From: Alphaproteobacteria bacterium
Lineage (GTDB): Bacteria; Pseudomonadota; Alphaproteobacteria; Paracaedibacterales; CAITNM01
NCBI GenBank assembly: GCA_947499175.1
Contig: CANMNU010000017.1
Coordinates: forward strand, 1-16,469
Length of the DNA: 16,469 nucleotides
Reading direction: 5' to 3'
The position numbers and the translations under genes were made by a program. Below the pieces are notes generated by a model. That model saw only the letters and a list, made by a program, of their open reading frames with translations. It was not told the DNA's origin and did no database searches. Numbering within the stretch: the stretch's first letter is position 1; every line of letters begins with the position of its first letter. Shown here piece by piece: positions 1 through 8,616 of this stretch.

Positions 1-718
1 TTCGTATTACGTGATTCAACCAATAGGTAACGTCAATAAATTTTTTAATAAAATAGAAAATGCGTTTCAGAGCATAAGCAGTTGGTTTTACACTCGTAAA
101 ACCATAAATAAGCGCCTTGAGAATTTAGAAAAAATTGAAACAGAATTACAGCAAGTTAAGCTTGAGCTGACCGCAACTCAAAAAACCATCAATCAGCTTA
201 TACCTTTAACAAATTTTAGCACCCCCAAGGATTTTGATAAGGTTACAGTTAAAGTTTACGGATCACCAATTGGTTTTTACAACGCTCAGATTATCATCAG
301 TGCCCCAACAGACATTACCTTAAAAAAAGATAACGTGGCATTAAGTGAAAAAGGCTTAGTTGGTAGGGTCATTGAAAGCTCTAACTGCTTACTGCGTATA
401 ATGTTAATTACAGATATGGTATCAAGAGTACCTGTTAAAATTCTTGAAACAGGCGAAAATGCTGTTGCTGTTGGCAGCGGTGCTTCAGTAATGACATTAG
501 AGCACTTACAAAGCAGAGAAATGATTACTAACAGTTACAAACGCCCACCAGAAGTGGGAGATGTATTGGTAACATCAGGTATTGGTGGGATTTTTCCTCC
601 TGATTTGCCAGTAGGTACAGTATTATCTATTAAAGATGATGAAATTACCATTAAGCCCTTTGTGGTCTTTCACAAACTTGAAATTGTAACGATACTCTAT
701 GATCAAGTGGAACGATAA
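1..718 (+). CDS. mreC: Rod shape-determining protein MreC, 5' end outside the window
   Basis: MreC is the periplasmic scaffold of the elongasome; it links the MreB cytoskeleton to PBP2 and RodA. The frame is open from the first bases of the window with no stop before it, so the GTG at position 11 is probably not the true start. The cytoplasmic tail and membrane anchor normally at the MreC N-terminus lie upstream. What is visible begins with a charged helical stretch rich in E, K, L and Q (about residues 30-65 from that GTG), the usual dimerising coiled coil. It continues with the beta-rich MreC core, including GLVGRVIE, VGSGASVMTL and, near the end, VTSGIGGIFPPDLPVG, a strong family signature. 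The last 20 bases overlap mreD, indicating translational coupling. mreB is probably just upstream, but this is not seen. Confidence 0.93.
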   Translation, partial: SYYVIQPIGNVNKFFNKIENAFQSISSWFYTRKTINKRLENLEKIETELQQVKLELTATQKTINQLIPLTNFSTPKDFDKVTVKVYGSPIGFYNAQIIISAPTDITLKKDNVALSEKGLVGRVIESSNCLLRIMLITDMVSRVPVKILETGENAVAVGSGASVMTLEHLQSREMITNSYKRPPEVGDVLVTSGIGGIFPPDLPVGTVLSIKDDEITIKPFVVFHKLEIVTILYDQVER

Positions 719-1178
719 TTTAACCGCCTTTATATGGCGTTTTGGCTTTTTTGCCTGCTGCAATTTATTGGATGCATTAATTTTGTTCCAAGGCAATGGC
801 ATACGCCTGCAAACAACTTTAATAGCTATTTACCGCTGGATACTTTATACTCCTTTGCCTTGTGACTTACAAATGTTCATTGTGTTTGGCTTTTTTTGGG
901 ATGCAATTTACCACTTGCCGTTTGGATTTCATAGTTTTTTAATTTTACTAACCTTTGTGACACTAAATACTCAAAAACGCTACCTTCAGGTTAACAATCA
1001 ATACATACGTTGGCTAGTGTTTTTGGGGGTTATTATTTTGGTTAATCAATTTGAATATGTTTTGCATTTTCTTATTAATCAGCAAATTGTTTTATCACTC
1101 AAACTTGTTTTTAGTTTTGCACTAACATTTTCACTTTACCCATTCATTTTTAAATTTTTGCAACATTATGATCGATGA
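699..1178 (+). CDS. mreD: Rod shape-determining membrane protein MreD
   Basis: MreD is a small polytopic inner-membrane protein of the elongasome that works with MreC and the PBP2-RodA synthase. The 159-residue product matches the usual family length of about 160. It is almost entirely hydrophobic, with roughly five to six membrane segments (about residues 13-31, 38-52, 58-90, 103-125 and 131-152). A central GFFWDAIYHLPFGFHS stretch resembles the conserved loop of MreD proteins (D followed by a PxG turn). MreD is poorly conserved in sequence, so the call rests on size, topology, this loop and especially the position between mreC and mrdA. It overlaps mreC by 20 bp and mrdA by 11 bp, so it has no independent ribosome-binding region. 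Confidence 0.88.
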   Translation: MIKWNDNLTAFIWRFGFFACCNLLDALILFQGNGIRLQTTLIAIYRWILYTPLPCDLQMFIVFGFFWDAIYHLPFGFHSFLILLTFVTLNTQKRYLQVNNQYIRWLVFLGVIILVNQFEYVLHFLINQQIVLSLKLVFSFALTFSLYPFIFKFLQHYDR

Positions 1179-2970
1179 AATTTTTAAAGATGTTTTTAAA
1201 CGCCGAAGTTTCATTTTAGGTGTAGGCAAGGGGATATTGTTAACCGGTCTACTTGGACGTTTGATTCATTTGCAAATATTTAATCGAGATCATTACCGCA
1301 CATTATCTGACCGCAATCGTATTCAAACGCGCCTAATCGCTCCACCCAGGGGGCAAATTGTTGATTGCACCGGTAAAACTTTAGCAATGAACCAAAATGT
1401 TTATCGTTGTCTAATTACGCCTGATCCAACCTTTGATATTGCAAACGAAATTCCAATTTTACAATCACTACTAAACCTTAGTGATTATCAGGCAGATGAA
1501 TTAAAAAAACAGCTTATGCAACAGTCTAAAATTGCATCTGTTGTGAAGGAAAGCTTAACTTGGGATGAAATGGCAGCGCTACAGCTAAAATTTCCTGATT
1601 TGCCGGGGTTATTAATTGAAAAAGCCCAAGTGCGTCAGTACGTTAGCCCCCAAAGTCTGTGTCATTTAGTGGGGTATGTTGCCCAAGCTTCTCAAAAGGA
1701 TTTGGATGACTATAAGCTAGCTCCCATACCTGGTCTTCGAATAGGTAAGAATGGTTTGGAAAAGAAATTTCAATGTCTGCTCGATGGAGAACCCGGAATG
1801 CAAAGGGTAGAAGTTAACGCTAGACGTAGAATTGTTCGTGTAATTGACCATACACCACCTAAGGTTGGCCAAGACTTGCATTTAACACTAAACCTTGAAC
1901 TACAAGAACAAGTTGCGCAAACCTTAAGTCAACACCGAAGTGCCGCTGCTATTATTATGAACGTTAAAAGTGGGGCAATCAAAGCTATGGCTTCTCACCC
2001 TGGGTATGATAGTAATATGTTTGTAAAAGGTATTCAAAATAGTGATTGGAAAAATCTTTTAAGACATGCAGACAAACCCTTAACAAATAAAACTTTGACT
2101 GGACAATATTCTCCTGGCTCAACATTTAAAATGGTTGTTGCTTTAGCTGCTTTAAAGGAAGGGCTTATTGACCCAAAAAATCAAGTACATTGCCCTGGAC
2201 ATTATGACTTAGGCAAGCATCGGTTCCATTGCTGGACCTGGAAAATTGGTGGTCACGGCGCAGTTAATTTAGAAAGTGCAATTGCCAAATCATGCGATGT
2301 ATATTTTTACCATGTGGCAATACAATTAGGCGCCTTAAAAATTTCTGAAATGGCCTCACGTTTAGGTTTTGGTGAACTAACTGGAATTGAATTATTTGGT
2401 GAAAAAAAGGGGCTTATCCCAACGCTAGAATGGGCAAAATTTCGCAAAGGATTTTTTACACAAAAAGGCCAAGCAATCAACATGTCAATTGGGCAGGGGG
2501 TAATTTTATCAACACCATTACAGCTTGTGCGAATGATGGCAATGCTAGTAAACGGGGGCAAAATTATTAAGCCACATTTGGTTGCAACTGAAACTTTTGA
2601 ACCAGTTAAATATATTGAAGGTATTGAACAGTCATGGTTAGCATTAATGCACCAGGGTATGGCTGGTTGCGTTAATCAACCTGGTGGCACTGCTTATGGT
2701 GCGCGCCCCCCTAATCCAGATGAATGGAGTTTTGGTGGCAAAACAGGAAGCACTCAAGTTAGCCGTATTACTATGCAACAAAGAAATGATGGTAGTTACG
2801 CTGATTTACCATACCACCTAAAGGATCATGCCCTTTTTGTTGGTTTTGCCCCTTTGGAAAACCCTAAACACGCTGTAGCTGTAATTGTTGAACATGGAAT
2901 GAGTGGTGGCCGGGTTGCATCACCCATAGGCAGAGACATTTTAACCGCCGCAAGAGACATAGATGTTTGA
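1168..2970 (+). CDS. mrdA: Penicillin-binding protein 2 (peptidoglycan D,D-transpeptidase)
   Basis: This class B PBP cross-links lateral-wall peptidoglycan and pairs with RodA. The 600 residues start with a short cytoplasmic tail and one membrane anchor (about 14-38), followed by the pedestal domain with PPRGQIVD (about 59-66). The transpeptidase domain has all three catalytic motifs: the nucleophile motif S318-T-F-K, S375-C-D377 and K525-T-G527. Length and motif order are normal for PBP2 rather than for the division PBP3, and the gene lies directly before rodA. One small oddity is that the pedestal motif usually read as RGxIxDRNG here reads D-C-T-G, so the Arg is replaced by Cys. The start ATG overlaps mreD by 11 bp, and the stop overlaps rodA by 8 bp. 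Confidence 0.97.
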   Translation: MIDEIFKDVFKRRSFILGVGKGILLTGLLGRLIHLQIFNRDHYRTLSDRNRIQTRLIAPPRGQIVDCTGKTLAMNQNVYRCLITPDPTFDIANEIPILQSLLNLSDYQADELKKQLMQQSKIASVVKESLTWDEMAALQLKFPDLPGLLIEKAQVRQYVSPQSLCHLVGYVAQASQKDLDDYKLAPIPGLRIGKNGLEKKFQCLLDGEPGMQRVEVNARRRIVRVIDHTPPKVGQDLHLTLNLELQEQVAQTLSQHRSAAAIIMNVKSGAIKAMASHPGYDSNMFVKGIQNSDWKNLLRHADKPLTNKTLTGQYSPGSTFKMVVALAALKEGLIDPKNQVHCPGHYDLGKHRFHCWTWKIGGHGAVNLESAIAKSCDVYFYHVAIQLGALKISEMASRLGFGELTGIELFGEKKGLIPTLEWAKFRKGFFTQKGQAINMSIGQGVILSTPLQLVRMMAMLVNGGKIIKPHLVATETFEPVKYIEGIEQSWLALMHQGMAGCVNQPGGTAYGARPPNPDEWSFGGKTGSTQVSRITMQQRNDGSYADLPYHLKDHALFVGFAPLENPKHAVAVIVEHGMSGGRVASPIGRDILTAARDIDV

Positions 2971-4060
2971 TTTAAGAAGAATTTTGTACGTTAATATAAC
3001 TGTTGTTTGCGTGATTATGGCGATTGTTTTTATTAGCCTTGTCACGTTATTCTCTGCTGCTAATGGAAATATTCACCCATGGGTAGTTAAACAATTTCTA
3101 AGATTTTTACTGGGACTACTTATTTTTGGAATAATTGCTGCCAGTGATATCCGTTGGTGGTCAATGCATGCTTATTTAATTTATGCAGTAATTTTATTGA
3201 TGTTAGTGCTAGTAGAGCTCATGGGTTTTGTTGGTATGGGGGCTCAACGTTGGCTTGATTTATATATTTTTAACCTACAACCTTCAGAATTAATGCGGGT
3301 AGCTTTAATTCTAGCTTTAGCTCGTTATTTTAGCTTTTTAGAAATAGAAGAAACTCGGCGTTTAAAAAATTTAGTAATTCCAATGTTGCTAATGTTTGTG
3401 CCTGTGCTACTTGTAATGCGCCAACCTGATCTTGGCACAGCCATATTACTGCTTGGTTCAGGGTTAGCAATATTTTTTGTAAGTGGCGTGCCATGGTGGT
3501 TTTTTGCAATGGGATTTGCAATTGTTGCAGCAGCAGTTCCTATACTGTGGAATTTCTTATATGAATATCAGCAAAAACGTATTTTAATATTTTTAAACCC
3601 TGAAAGTGATCCAACTCATGCTGGTTACCACATTTCTCAAGCAAAAATTGCCCTAGGATCAGGTGGATTTACTGGCAAAGGCTGGCTCAAAGGAACACAA
3701 AGCCACTTGAACTTTTTGCCTGAAAAGCAAACAGATTTTATTTTTACTATGTTCGCTGAAGAGTTTGGATTTATAGGTTGTTTGGTTGTTATAAGTTTAT
3801 TTTGTATTTTATTTTTCTGGGGCTTTGCTGTTGCTGAAGATAACAAACAAAAGTTTGGAAAATTAGTCGCAATTGGAATTACAACCACATTATTTTTATA
3901 TGTATTCATTAATATGTCTATGGTAATGGGGCTTTTACCTGTCGTTGGAATACCTTTGCCATTTATGTCATACGGTGGAACTGCTATGATAACGCTGATG
4001 CTTAGCATGGGGATCTTATCCAGTGTTTCAATTCCACGATTTAGAAAAAGCCTAAGCTAA
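2963..4060 (+). CDS. rodA: RodA, SEDS-family peptidoglycan glycosyltransferase
   Basis: RodA polymerises lipid II into glycan strands during elongation, in complex with PBP2. The 365-residue protein is a multi-pass membrane protein of normal SEDS length, with about ten hydrophobic segments. Diagnostic motifs are QPSEL (E109), RQPDLGTA (about 153-160), the extracellular loop LPEKQTDFIF containing D258 at the position of the catalytic Asp of SEDS enzymes, and the C-terminal LPFMSYGGTAM stretch. Its position right after mrdA separates it from FtsW, which would sit in a division cluster. It overlaps mrdA by 8 bp and shares one base with the following methyltransferase (TAATG), so the operon continues without a break. 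Confidence 0.97.
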   Translation: MFDLRRILYVNITVVCVIMAIVFISLVTLFSAANGNIHPWVVKQFLRFLLGLLIFGIIAASDIRWWSMHAYLIYAVILLMLVLVELMGFVGMGAQRWLDLYIFNLQPSELMRVALILALARYFSFLEIEETRRLKNLVIPMLLMFVPVLLVMRQPDLGTAILLLGSGLAIFFVSGVPWWFFAMGFAIVAAAVPILWNFLYEYQQKRILIFLNPESDPTHAGYHISQAKIALGSGGFTGKGWLKGTQSHLNFLPEKQTDFIFTMFAEEFGFIGCLVVISLFCILFFWGFAVAEDNKQKFGKLVAIGITTTLFLYVFINMSMVMGLLPVVGIPLPFMSYGGTAMITLMLSMGILSSVSIPRFRKSLS

Positions 4061-4764
4061 TGAGTGTTGACGTTGTTGATTTAAAAGAATTTTATCAAGC
4101 GCCAGAATCAAATAATATTCGCTGTATTTTGCAAAAAATTCTAAGTAAGTTACGCCTTAACAATAAAGACACAAAAACTTTATTTGTTGGTTTTGGTACA
4201 CCTTATGCAGATAATACTAAGAATGAATTTTTGCTTATGCTTGGACATATTGGAGTGCTTGCGTGGCCTAACTCAAAAAATAATCGAACAGTGCTGTCTT
4301 ATGAAGGGGAATGGCCATTTGCAGATAATGTATTTGATGAAATCATTATTATACATGGCCTTGAATATGCACAAAATACAGGCCACATTCTTGAAGAAAG
4401 TTATCGCAGTCTGCGTCCAGAAGGACGTTTAATAGTAATTGTACCAAATCGCCGCGGTATTTGGGTGCACAGTGATAAAACGCCGCTTGGTTTTGGTCAA
4501 CCATATACACTTACTCAACTTTCCAATATTTTAAGAAAATACGAATTTGTACCAATTGAAGTAGTGCGTGGGTTGTACTCTTTTCCTTATAAAAATTCAC
4601 CAAACAATACGTGGCCTTGGTTTGAACTAATAGCCTCAAGAACTTTACAAAAATTTAGTGGTTTAGTTGGCGTGGTTGCAATTAAAAGGGTATATGCAGG
4701 ACTTCCAATGAGAAAAGCCAAGAAGGAAATTCGTGTAAAAATACCACAAATTGTAACCGTTTAA
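4060..4764 (+). CDS. Class I SAM-dependent methyltransferase, substrate unknown
   Basis: The 234-residue protein looks like the methyltransferase group found in many alphaproteobacteria, often annotated only as methyltransferase domain protein. The first beta strand and SAM loop appear as LFVGFGTPYAD (about 41-51), which replaces the textbook GxGxG loop. An acidic strand-end follows at FDEIIIIHGLEYA (about 92-104). The LRPEGRLIVIVPNRRG stretch with its downstream GFGQPYTL (about 118-151) is typical of this group. The C-terminal about 40 residues are basic, and a W-P-W-F-E patch (about 187-191) may contact membrane or substrate. It starts on the last base of the rodA stop, so it is co-translated with the elongasome genes. 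Whether it acts on the cell wall is unknown. The gene ends 30 bp from the convergent gene, with no clear terminator between them. Confidence 0.8.
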   Translation: MSVDVVDLKEFYQAPESNNIRCILQKILSKLRLNNKDTKTLFVGFGTPYADNTKNEFLLMLGHIGVLAWPNSKNNRTVLSYEGEWPFADNVFDEIIIIHGLEYAQNTGHILEESYRSLRPEGRLIVIVPNRRGIWVHSDKTPLGFGQPYTLTQLSNILRKYEFVPIEVVRGLYSFPYKNSPNNTWPWFELIASRTLQKFSGLVGVVAIKRVYAGLPMRKAKKEIRVKIPQIVTV

Positions 4765-4794
4765 TTGTACAATTTTAAGGGGTTACTAGTCTTA

Positions 4795-5817
4795 CTAGCA
4801 CACTTCACAATCTGAATAAGTTGGAATAAAAAAATCCCTAACAATTTCTTCATTGATATCTGCCATTTTGTAATGCCATTGCGGTTGTCGATCCTTATCA
4901 ATTACTTGAGCACGAATTCCTTCTTTAAGGTCAGGATTTATCATAAAATTTTTTGCCAAAATTTCATCAAGCTTCAATGATTTTTTTAAATCAAGGTACT
5001 GCCCTATTTCAATCAATTTAGCAGTAACCGCCAAACTTAGCGGTGATCTTGCTTGTAAATCACTCAGTAGTTTTTGCGAATCAGGATTATCACAGTTTTG
5101 CAATGCATCAAAAATTTTTGGCAGAGTTTTTGAAAATATATTTTCAATAAAAATTTCATTAAAAATTGGTAGCTCAGATGCAGTACATGCAAATTGTTCA
5201 ATTATATGGTGGTTATCACCATTTTCCATGCACAAAGCCGCTAATAATTCCTGCAATAAAGCTGCCGGCACAAAATAATCAGCCATATTCCATTTTAGTG
5301 CATGACTTAAGGGTATATTATACCCAGTTAACCCATAAAAATTTGCAAAAGACCTTGGAAATTGTGAAAAACGGTAGCTTGCTCCCACATCAGGAAAAAA
5401 TCCAATAATAGTTTCTGGCATTCCCAATATGGCGTTTTCAGTAATTACGCGAAATTGGTTATGCATTGAAAGTCCCATGCCTCCACCAAAGCACATACCA
5501 TTCACTAAAGAAATTACAGGTTTCGTGTAATTTGATAAATTATAAACTAACTGGTATTCAGCTTCAAAAAACCTTACCCCATGCTGAAGATCAGTATTTT
5601 TTAGAGCTTCATAGGCTGCACGAATATCACCACCGGCGCAAAATGCTTTTGGATGATCAGAAGTAATGATTATTTTTTTAACTAAATTATTTTCACGAAT
5701 TTCATTTAGAAATGCAGCAATTTGGCTGATAGTATCTAAATCAATAGCATTGTAACATTGTGGACGATTAAGCGTTATAACAGCAGCAGCCCCCTGAAAA
5801 CGGGTAATAATTGTCAC
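4795..5817 (-). CDS. Enoyl-CoA hydratase/isomerase family protein, 3-hydroxyisobutyryl-CoA hydrolase type
   Basis: This is a crotonase-fold enzyme that most resembles 3-hydroxyisobutyryl-CoA hydrolase, which releases 3-hydroxyisobutyrate from its CoA ester in valine breakdown. Signatures, numbered from the chosen start, are ITLNRP (14-19), AFCAGGDIRAAY (about 58-69, oxyanion hole), VNGMCFGGGMG (about 105-115) and GMPETIIGFFPDVGASY (about 132-148). The last contains E135 and D143, as expected for the hydrolase subgroup rather than plain hydratases. The 340-residue length also fits. I chose GTG at 5817: GGAG sits five bases upstream at 5823-5826, and the family homology begins there. The ATG at 5901 would add 28 unrelated residues from the GC-rich leader and has no Shine-Dalgarno. 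No other valine-pathway gene is nearby, so the substrate is inferred. Confidence 0.85.
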   Translation of the reverse strand: MTIITRFQGAAAVITLNRPQCYNAIDLDTISQIAAFLNEIRENNLVKKIIITSDHPKAFCAGGDIRAAYEALKNTDLQHGVRFFEAEYQLVYNLSNYTKPVISLVNGMCFGGGMGLSMHNQFRVITENAILGMPETIIGFFPDVGASYRFSQFPRSFANFYGLTGYNIPLSHALKWNMADYFVPAALLQELLAALCMENGDNHHIIEQFACTASELPIFNEIFIENIFSKTLPKIFDALQNCDNPDSQKLLSDLQARSPLSLAVTAKLIEIGQYLDLKKSLKLDEILAKNFMINPDLKEGIRAQVIDKDRQPQWHYKMADINEEIVRDFFIPTYSDCEVC

Positions 5818-5840
5818 TAAAACTCCAAAATTAACAAATG

Positions 5841-6010
5841 GTGCCACCTGCGCCGTAGAATATATTATCCTCTCGTGGCCAAAAAACCAGGTGGGCGCCA
5901 TATAACAAGATCACGACCTTGCCAGGGACAGCTCCCGAGGATGTAAACTGGGCCAAGGGAATGACACTCGCACAAACGCTGCAGCACCATTATGGCTATA
6001 ATGTAGCACA
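5841..6010. other. GC-rich, hairpin-rich intergenic segment: possible structured RNA, mRNA leader or gene remnant
   Basis: This part of the 211-bp gap between acpS and the CoA hydrolase is about 52% GC by hand count (88 of 170 bases), clearly above its flanks. It holds three stems. The first is CCACCTG at 5844-5850 with CAGGTGG at 5888-5894. The second is CCTTG+CCAG at 5917-5925 with CTGG+CAAGG at 5948-5958 (two-base bulge), enclosing GGA/TCC at 5926-5928 and 5933-5935. The third is CATTAT at 5988-5993 with ATAATG at 5998-6003. On the minus strand they would form the leader of the hydrolase mRNA, with the last stem about 18 bases ahead of GGAG. I tested by eye for SRP RNA, RNase P RNA and tmRNA signatures and found none. 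Open frames of 52 codons (5859-6017, +) and 41 codons (5865-5990, -) also cross it, so a decayed gene is possible. Confidence 0.45.
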
Positions 6011-6028
6011 AATATAATTAATTATCTA

Positions 6029-6412
6029 TTAAATGGATTTGCAAAAAATAGCATATGCCATAGCATAAGGAAATTCATCACTTAGGCTTAAATGAAGCTG
6101 GTATTGACCTCCAGCCAACTTTTGTGCTGTTGCATGGGCTACTTTTTGTAAAATATATTCTGGGCGACCCAAATAATTTTTAATAATTTCAATATCGTGC
6201 CAAGAAATATCAGTACTTTCACCTAAAGCTTTAATTAGAGCCTCTTTGGCTGCAAAAACCTTAGCAAACCCAGAAGCAATAGGCACACGATTTTGCAAGC
6301 GCTCCCGTTCTGACGGCAAAAAAACCTTACTCAAAAATTTTTCGCCATATTCAGCAATTAATTTTTCAATTCTGTTAATATCACACAAATCACAGCCAAC
6401 ACCTAAAATCAC
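6029..6412 (-). CDS. acpS: Holo-[acyl-carrier-protein] synthase
   Basis: AcpS transfers the 4'-phosphopantetheine arm from CoA to a serine of acyl carrier protein, which fatty acid and lipid synthesis needs. The 127-residue length is typical. The N-terminal GVGCDLCDINRIEKL carries the metal-binding D8, and FAAKEALIKAL (about 53-63) carries K56 and E57 of the second signature. The C-terminal HLSLSDEFPYAMAYAI stretch completes the fold. The start is GTG at 6412, and its GTGA overlaps the rsh stop by four bases, so translation is coupled to rsh. In many alphaproteobacteria pdxJ sits between rsh and acpS, with lepB, rnc and era following; none of these is present here. Confidence 0.95.
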   Translation of the reverse strand: MILGVGCDLCDINRIEKLIAEYGEKFLSKVFLPSERERLQNRVPIASGFAKVFAAKEALIKALGESTDISWHDIEIIKNYLGRPEYILQKVAHATAQKLAGGQYQLHLSLSDEFPYAMAYAIFCKSI

Positions 6413-8568
6413 TGGCGTTCTACCTGGCTAACAATGCTTAGTGTTCTCAAGCTGGCCTTCACAGTTTGTAACTGTTCACTACTCTTTACAGCAACATCTG
6501 TTAAAATTTCCCAAAAATCTGAACTGCGATTAATAATTTTTAGGTTGTTAATATTGGCGTCACATTTACTAATTGCTGTGGTAATTAAAGCAAGCGCTCC
6601 TTGATTATTAACAAAAGTAATTTTTAAACGACCATTAAATTCTTGGTTGGGGGTATCACTCCAAGTCAGATCTAAAAACTCATCTTCATTAGCGTTGACA
6701 ACAAGTTGCTGGCAATCGTGAGTGTGAATAGTAATGCCTTTGCCAGTATGAACGATCCCTGTAATACTATCCCCTGGCAAAGGATGACAACAACCAGCAT
6801 AATGTATTGCCATTCCTGGAATTAAGCCGTTAATAGGAATTTTTGTAGAAACATCCTGTTGCTTAGCAAACTTTATTTTAATTAATTCTTGTGAGGCTGT
6901 GGGCACAACATATGGTTTGAAATATTTAACTACTTCTTTAGCACTTAGCATACCTTCGCCAATAGCAATTAAAATATCTTCAACATTTTGGTAATTAGTA
7001 TCCTTAACACTTTTGGCTAAAATTTTTTCATCATAGGTGCAGTTTTCTTTATTTAGCACCTTATGCAAAATATTACTGCCTAATTCTAAAAACTGGTCAC
7101 GTTTTTCAATTCGAATAAATTTACGAATTTGTGCTTTAGCTTTACCTGTTACAACATATCTTTCCCAGCTGGGTGATGGGCATTGCTGCCTAGACGTAAT
7201 GACTTCAACTTGATCCCCATTACAAAGCTCTGTACGCAATGGAACCTGTTTACCGTTAATTTTAGCACCAACCGTATGGTTACCTACTTCACCATGAATT
7301 GCGTAAGCAAAATCAAGCACACAAGCACTTTTGGGTAATGCAATCACATCACCCTTAGGCGTAAAGCAAAATACTTGGTCATTAAACATCTCCAGTTTTG
7401 TATGTTCTAAAAATTCATCAGGAGTGTCTGCATGCTCTAAAATTTCAAGCAAACTTCTGACCCAGCTATACTGAGTACCATCATGCACATTCACCAACTC
7501 ATCTTCTTTACTGTGTTGTTTATAATTCCAATGAGCCGCAACTCCAAGCTCGCAAACTTCATGCATTTTTTTAGTACGAATTTGCGTTTCAATTTTTTGA
7601 TTATAAGGTCCAATCAAAGTAGTATGTAGTGATTGGTAACCATTAGCTTTAGGTGTACTAATGTAATCTTTAAAACGTCCAGGGACCATAATATAATTAC
7701 TATGAATCAATCCCAAAGCTTGATAGCATTCTTGCAAACTATCTACAACCACACGAAAAGCCATCAAATCAGACAGTTGCTCAAAAGTTATATTTCGCTT
7801 TTGCATTTTTTTCCAAATTGAATATGGAGTTTTTTCTCGCCCAAAAATTTGTCCACTTAATCCGCCAATTTCTAAAACATTAGTAATATCTGTATTGATA
7901 TTTTCAATCATTTGTTGAGATTGCGGCATACTTGCTAATTTTTCCATTACAACAGCGTGTTCATTTGGGTACAAATGTTCAAACGCATAATTTTGCAACT
8001 CATCTTTAAATTTGGTAATACCAATCCGACTAGCCAATGGTGCATATATTTCTAAAGTTTCACGAGCTATGCGCGCTCGTTTGTCCGGATCTTTAATGAA
8101 ATACAGGGTTCGCATGTTATGTAAGCGGTCAGCAAGCTTGACCAACAATACACGTATATCATTTGACATAGCTAAGAACAGTTTACGAAAATTTTCTGCT
8201 TGTGGAGTTGACGCTGATTGTAATTCTAACTTTGAAAGCTTGGTTACCCCATCAACCATTTTAGCTATTTCGGCGCCGAACAAGCTCTCAATTTCTTCAT
8301 AGGTAGTTAAGGTATCTTCAATAGTATCGTGTAGCAATGCGGTAATTATTGAATAATGATCCAAACGCATGTCCGCTAGGATATTTGCCACTTCTAACGG
8401 ATGATAAAAATAAGGATCGCCTGATGCACGCAGCTGTTGCCCATGGACCTTCATACAAAACACGTACGCTTTGTTTAGAAGACCCTCATTAGTGTGGGGG
8501 TCATACCGTTTAACTTTTTCAACGAGCTCATACTGGCGAACTACTGGCTTACGCTCAACTGTTTTCAC
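6409..8568 (-). CDS. rsh: Bifunctional (p)ppGpp synthetase/hydrolase, RelA/SpoT homologue
   Basis: This protein makes and degrades the alarmone (p)ppGpp in the stringent response. The 719 residues have the full long-RSH order. The HD hydrolase domain has H56, the H80-D81 pair and E84-D85. The synthetase domain has the RFKD motif at 298-301, GYQSLHT at 310-316 and the catalytic E327 of the IETQIRT motif. A TGS domain follows at about 395-455, then a zinc-finger-like region with C593, C594, H617 and C619, and a C-terminal ACT domain (about 647-719). An RxKD motif in place of the ExDD of RelA, together with an intact HD site, points to a true bifunctional enzyme. The start is GTG at 8568 with only a weak AGAAAG upstream; it lies 48 bp after rpoZ, so co-transcription is likely. 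Confidence 0.97.
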   Translation of the reverse strand: MKTVERKPVVRQYELVEKVKRYDPHTNEGLLNKAYVFCMKVHGQQLRASGDPYFYHPLEVANILADMRLDHYSIITALLHDTIEDTLTTYEEIESLFGAEIAKMVDGVTKLSKLELQSASTPQAENFRKLFLAMSNDIRVLLVKLADRLHNMRTLYFIKDPDKRARIARETLEIYAPLASRIGITKFKDELQNYAFEHLYPNEHAVVMEKLASMPQSQQMIENINTDITNVLEIGGLSGQIFGREKTPYSIWKKMQKRNITFEQLSDLMAFRVVVDSLQECYQALGLIHSNYIMVPGRFKDYISTPKANGYQSLHTTLIGPYNQKIETQIRTKKMHEVCELGVAAHWNYKQHSKEDELVNVHDGTQYSWVRSLLEILEHADTPDEFLEHTKLEMFNDQVFCFTPKGDVIALPKSACVLDFAYAIHGEVGNHTVGAKINGKQVPLRTELCNGDQVEVITSRQQCPSPSWERYVVTGKAKAQIRKFIRIEKRDQFLELGSNILHKVLNKENCTYDEKILAKSVKDTNYQNVEDILIAIGEGMLSAKEVVKYFKPYVVPTASQELIKIKFAKQQDVSTKIPINGLIPGMAIHYAGCCHPLPGDSITGIVHTGKGITIHTHDCQQLVVNANEDEFLDLTWSDTPNQEFNGRLKITFVNNQGALALITTAISKCDANINNLKIINRSSDFWEILTDVAVKSSEQLQTVKASLRTLSIVSQVERQ

Positions 8569-8616
8569 AGTAACTTTCTAAAAAATTTACCTAGTTTCAG
8601 CTTAGCCAGTTTTTAA

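Noticed and set aside
4758..4775. Palindrome AATTGTACAATT at the end of the methyltransferase as a possible bidirectional terminator
   Set aside because: The stem is A/T-only apart from one G-C pair, with no room for a loop, so it would not form a stable terminator.
5818..5901. N-terminal extension of the CoA hydrolase from ATG at 5901
   Set aside because: The 28 extra residues come from the GC-rich leader, do not resemble the family and lack a Shine-Dalgarno; GTG at 5817 has GGAG at a suitable distance.
5865..5990. 41-codon minus-strand frame inside the GC-rich segment
   Set aside because: No Shine-Dalgarno, no recognisable homology, and GC-rich sequence has few stops by chance; mentioned only as an alternative to an RNA.
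8012..8302. 96-codon plus-strand frame within rsh
   Set aside because: It is antisense to the conserved HD domain of Rsh and is a shadow frame.
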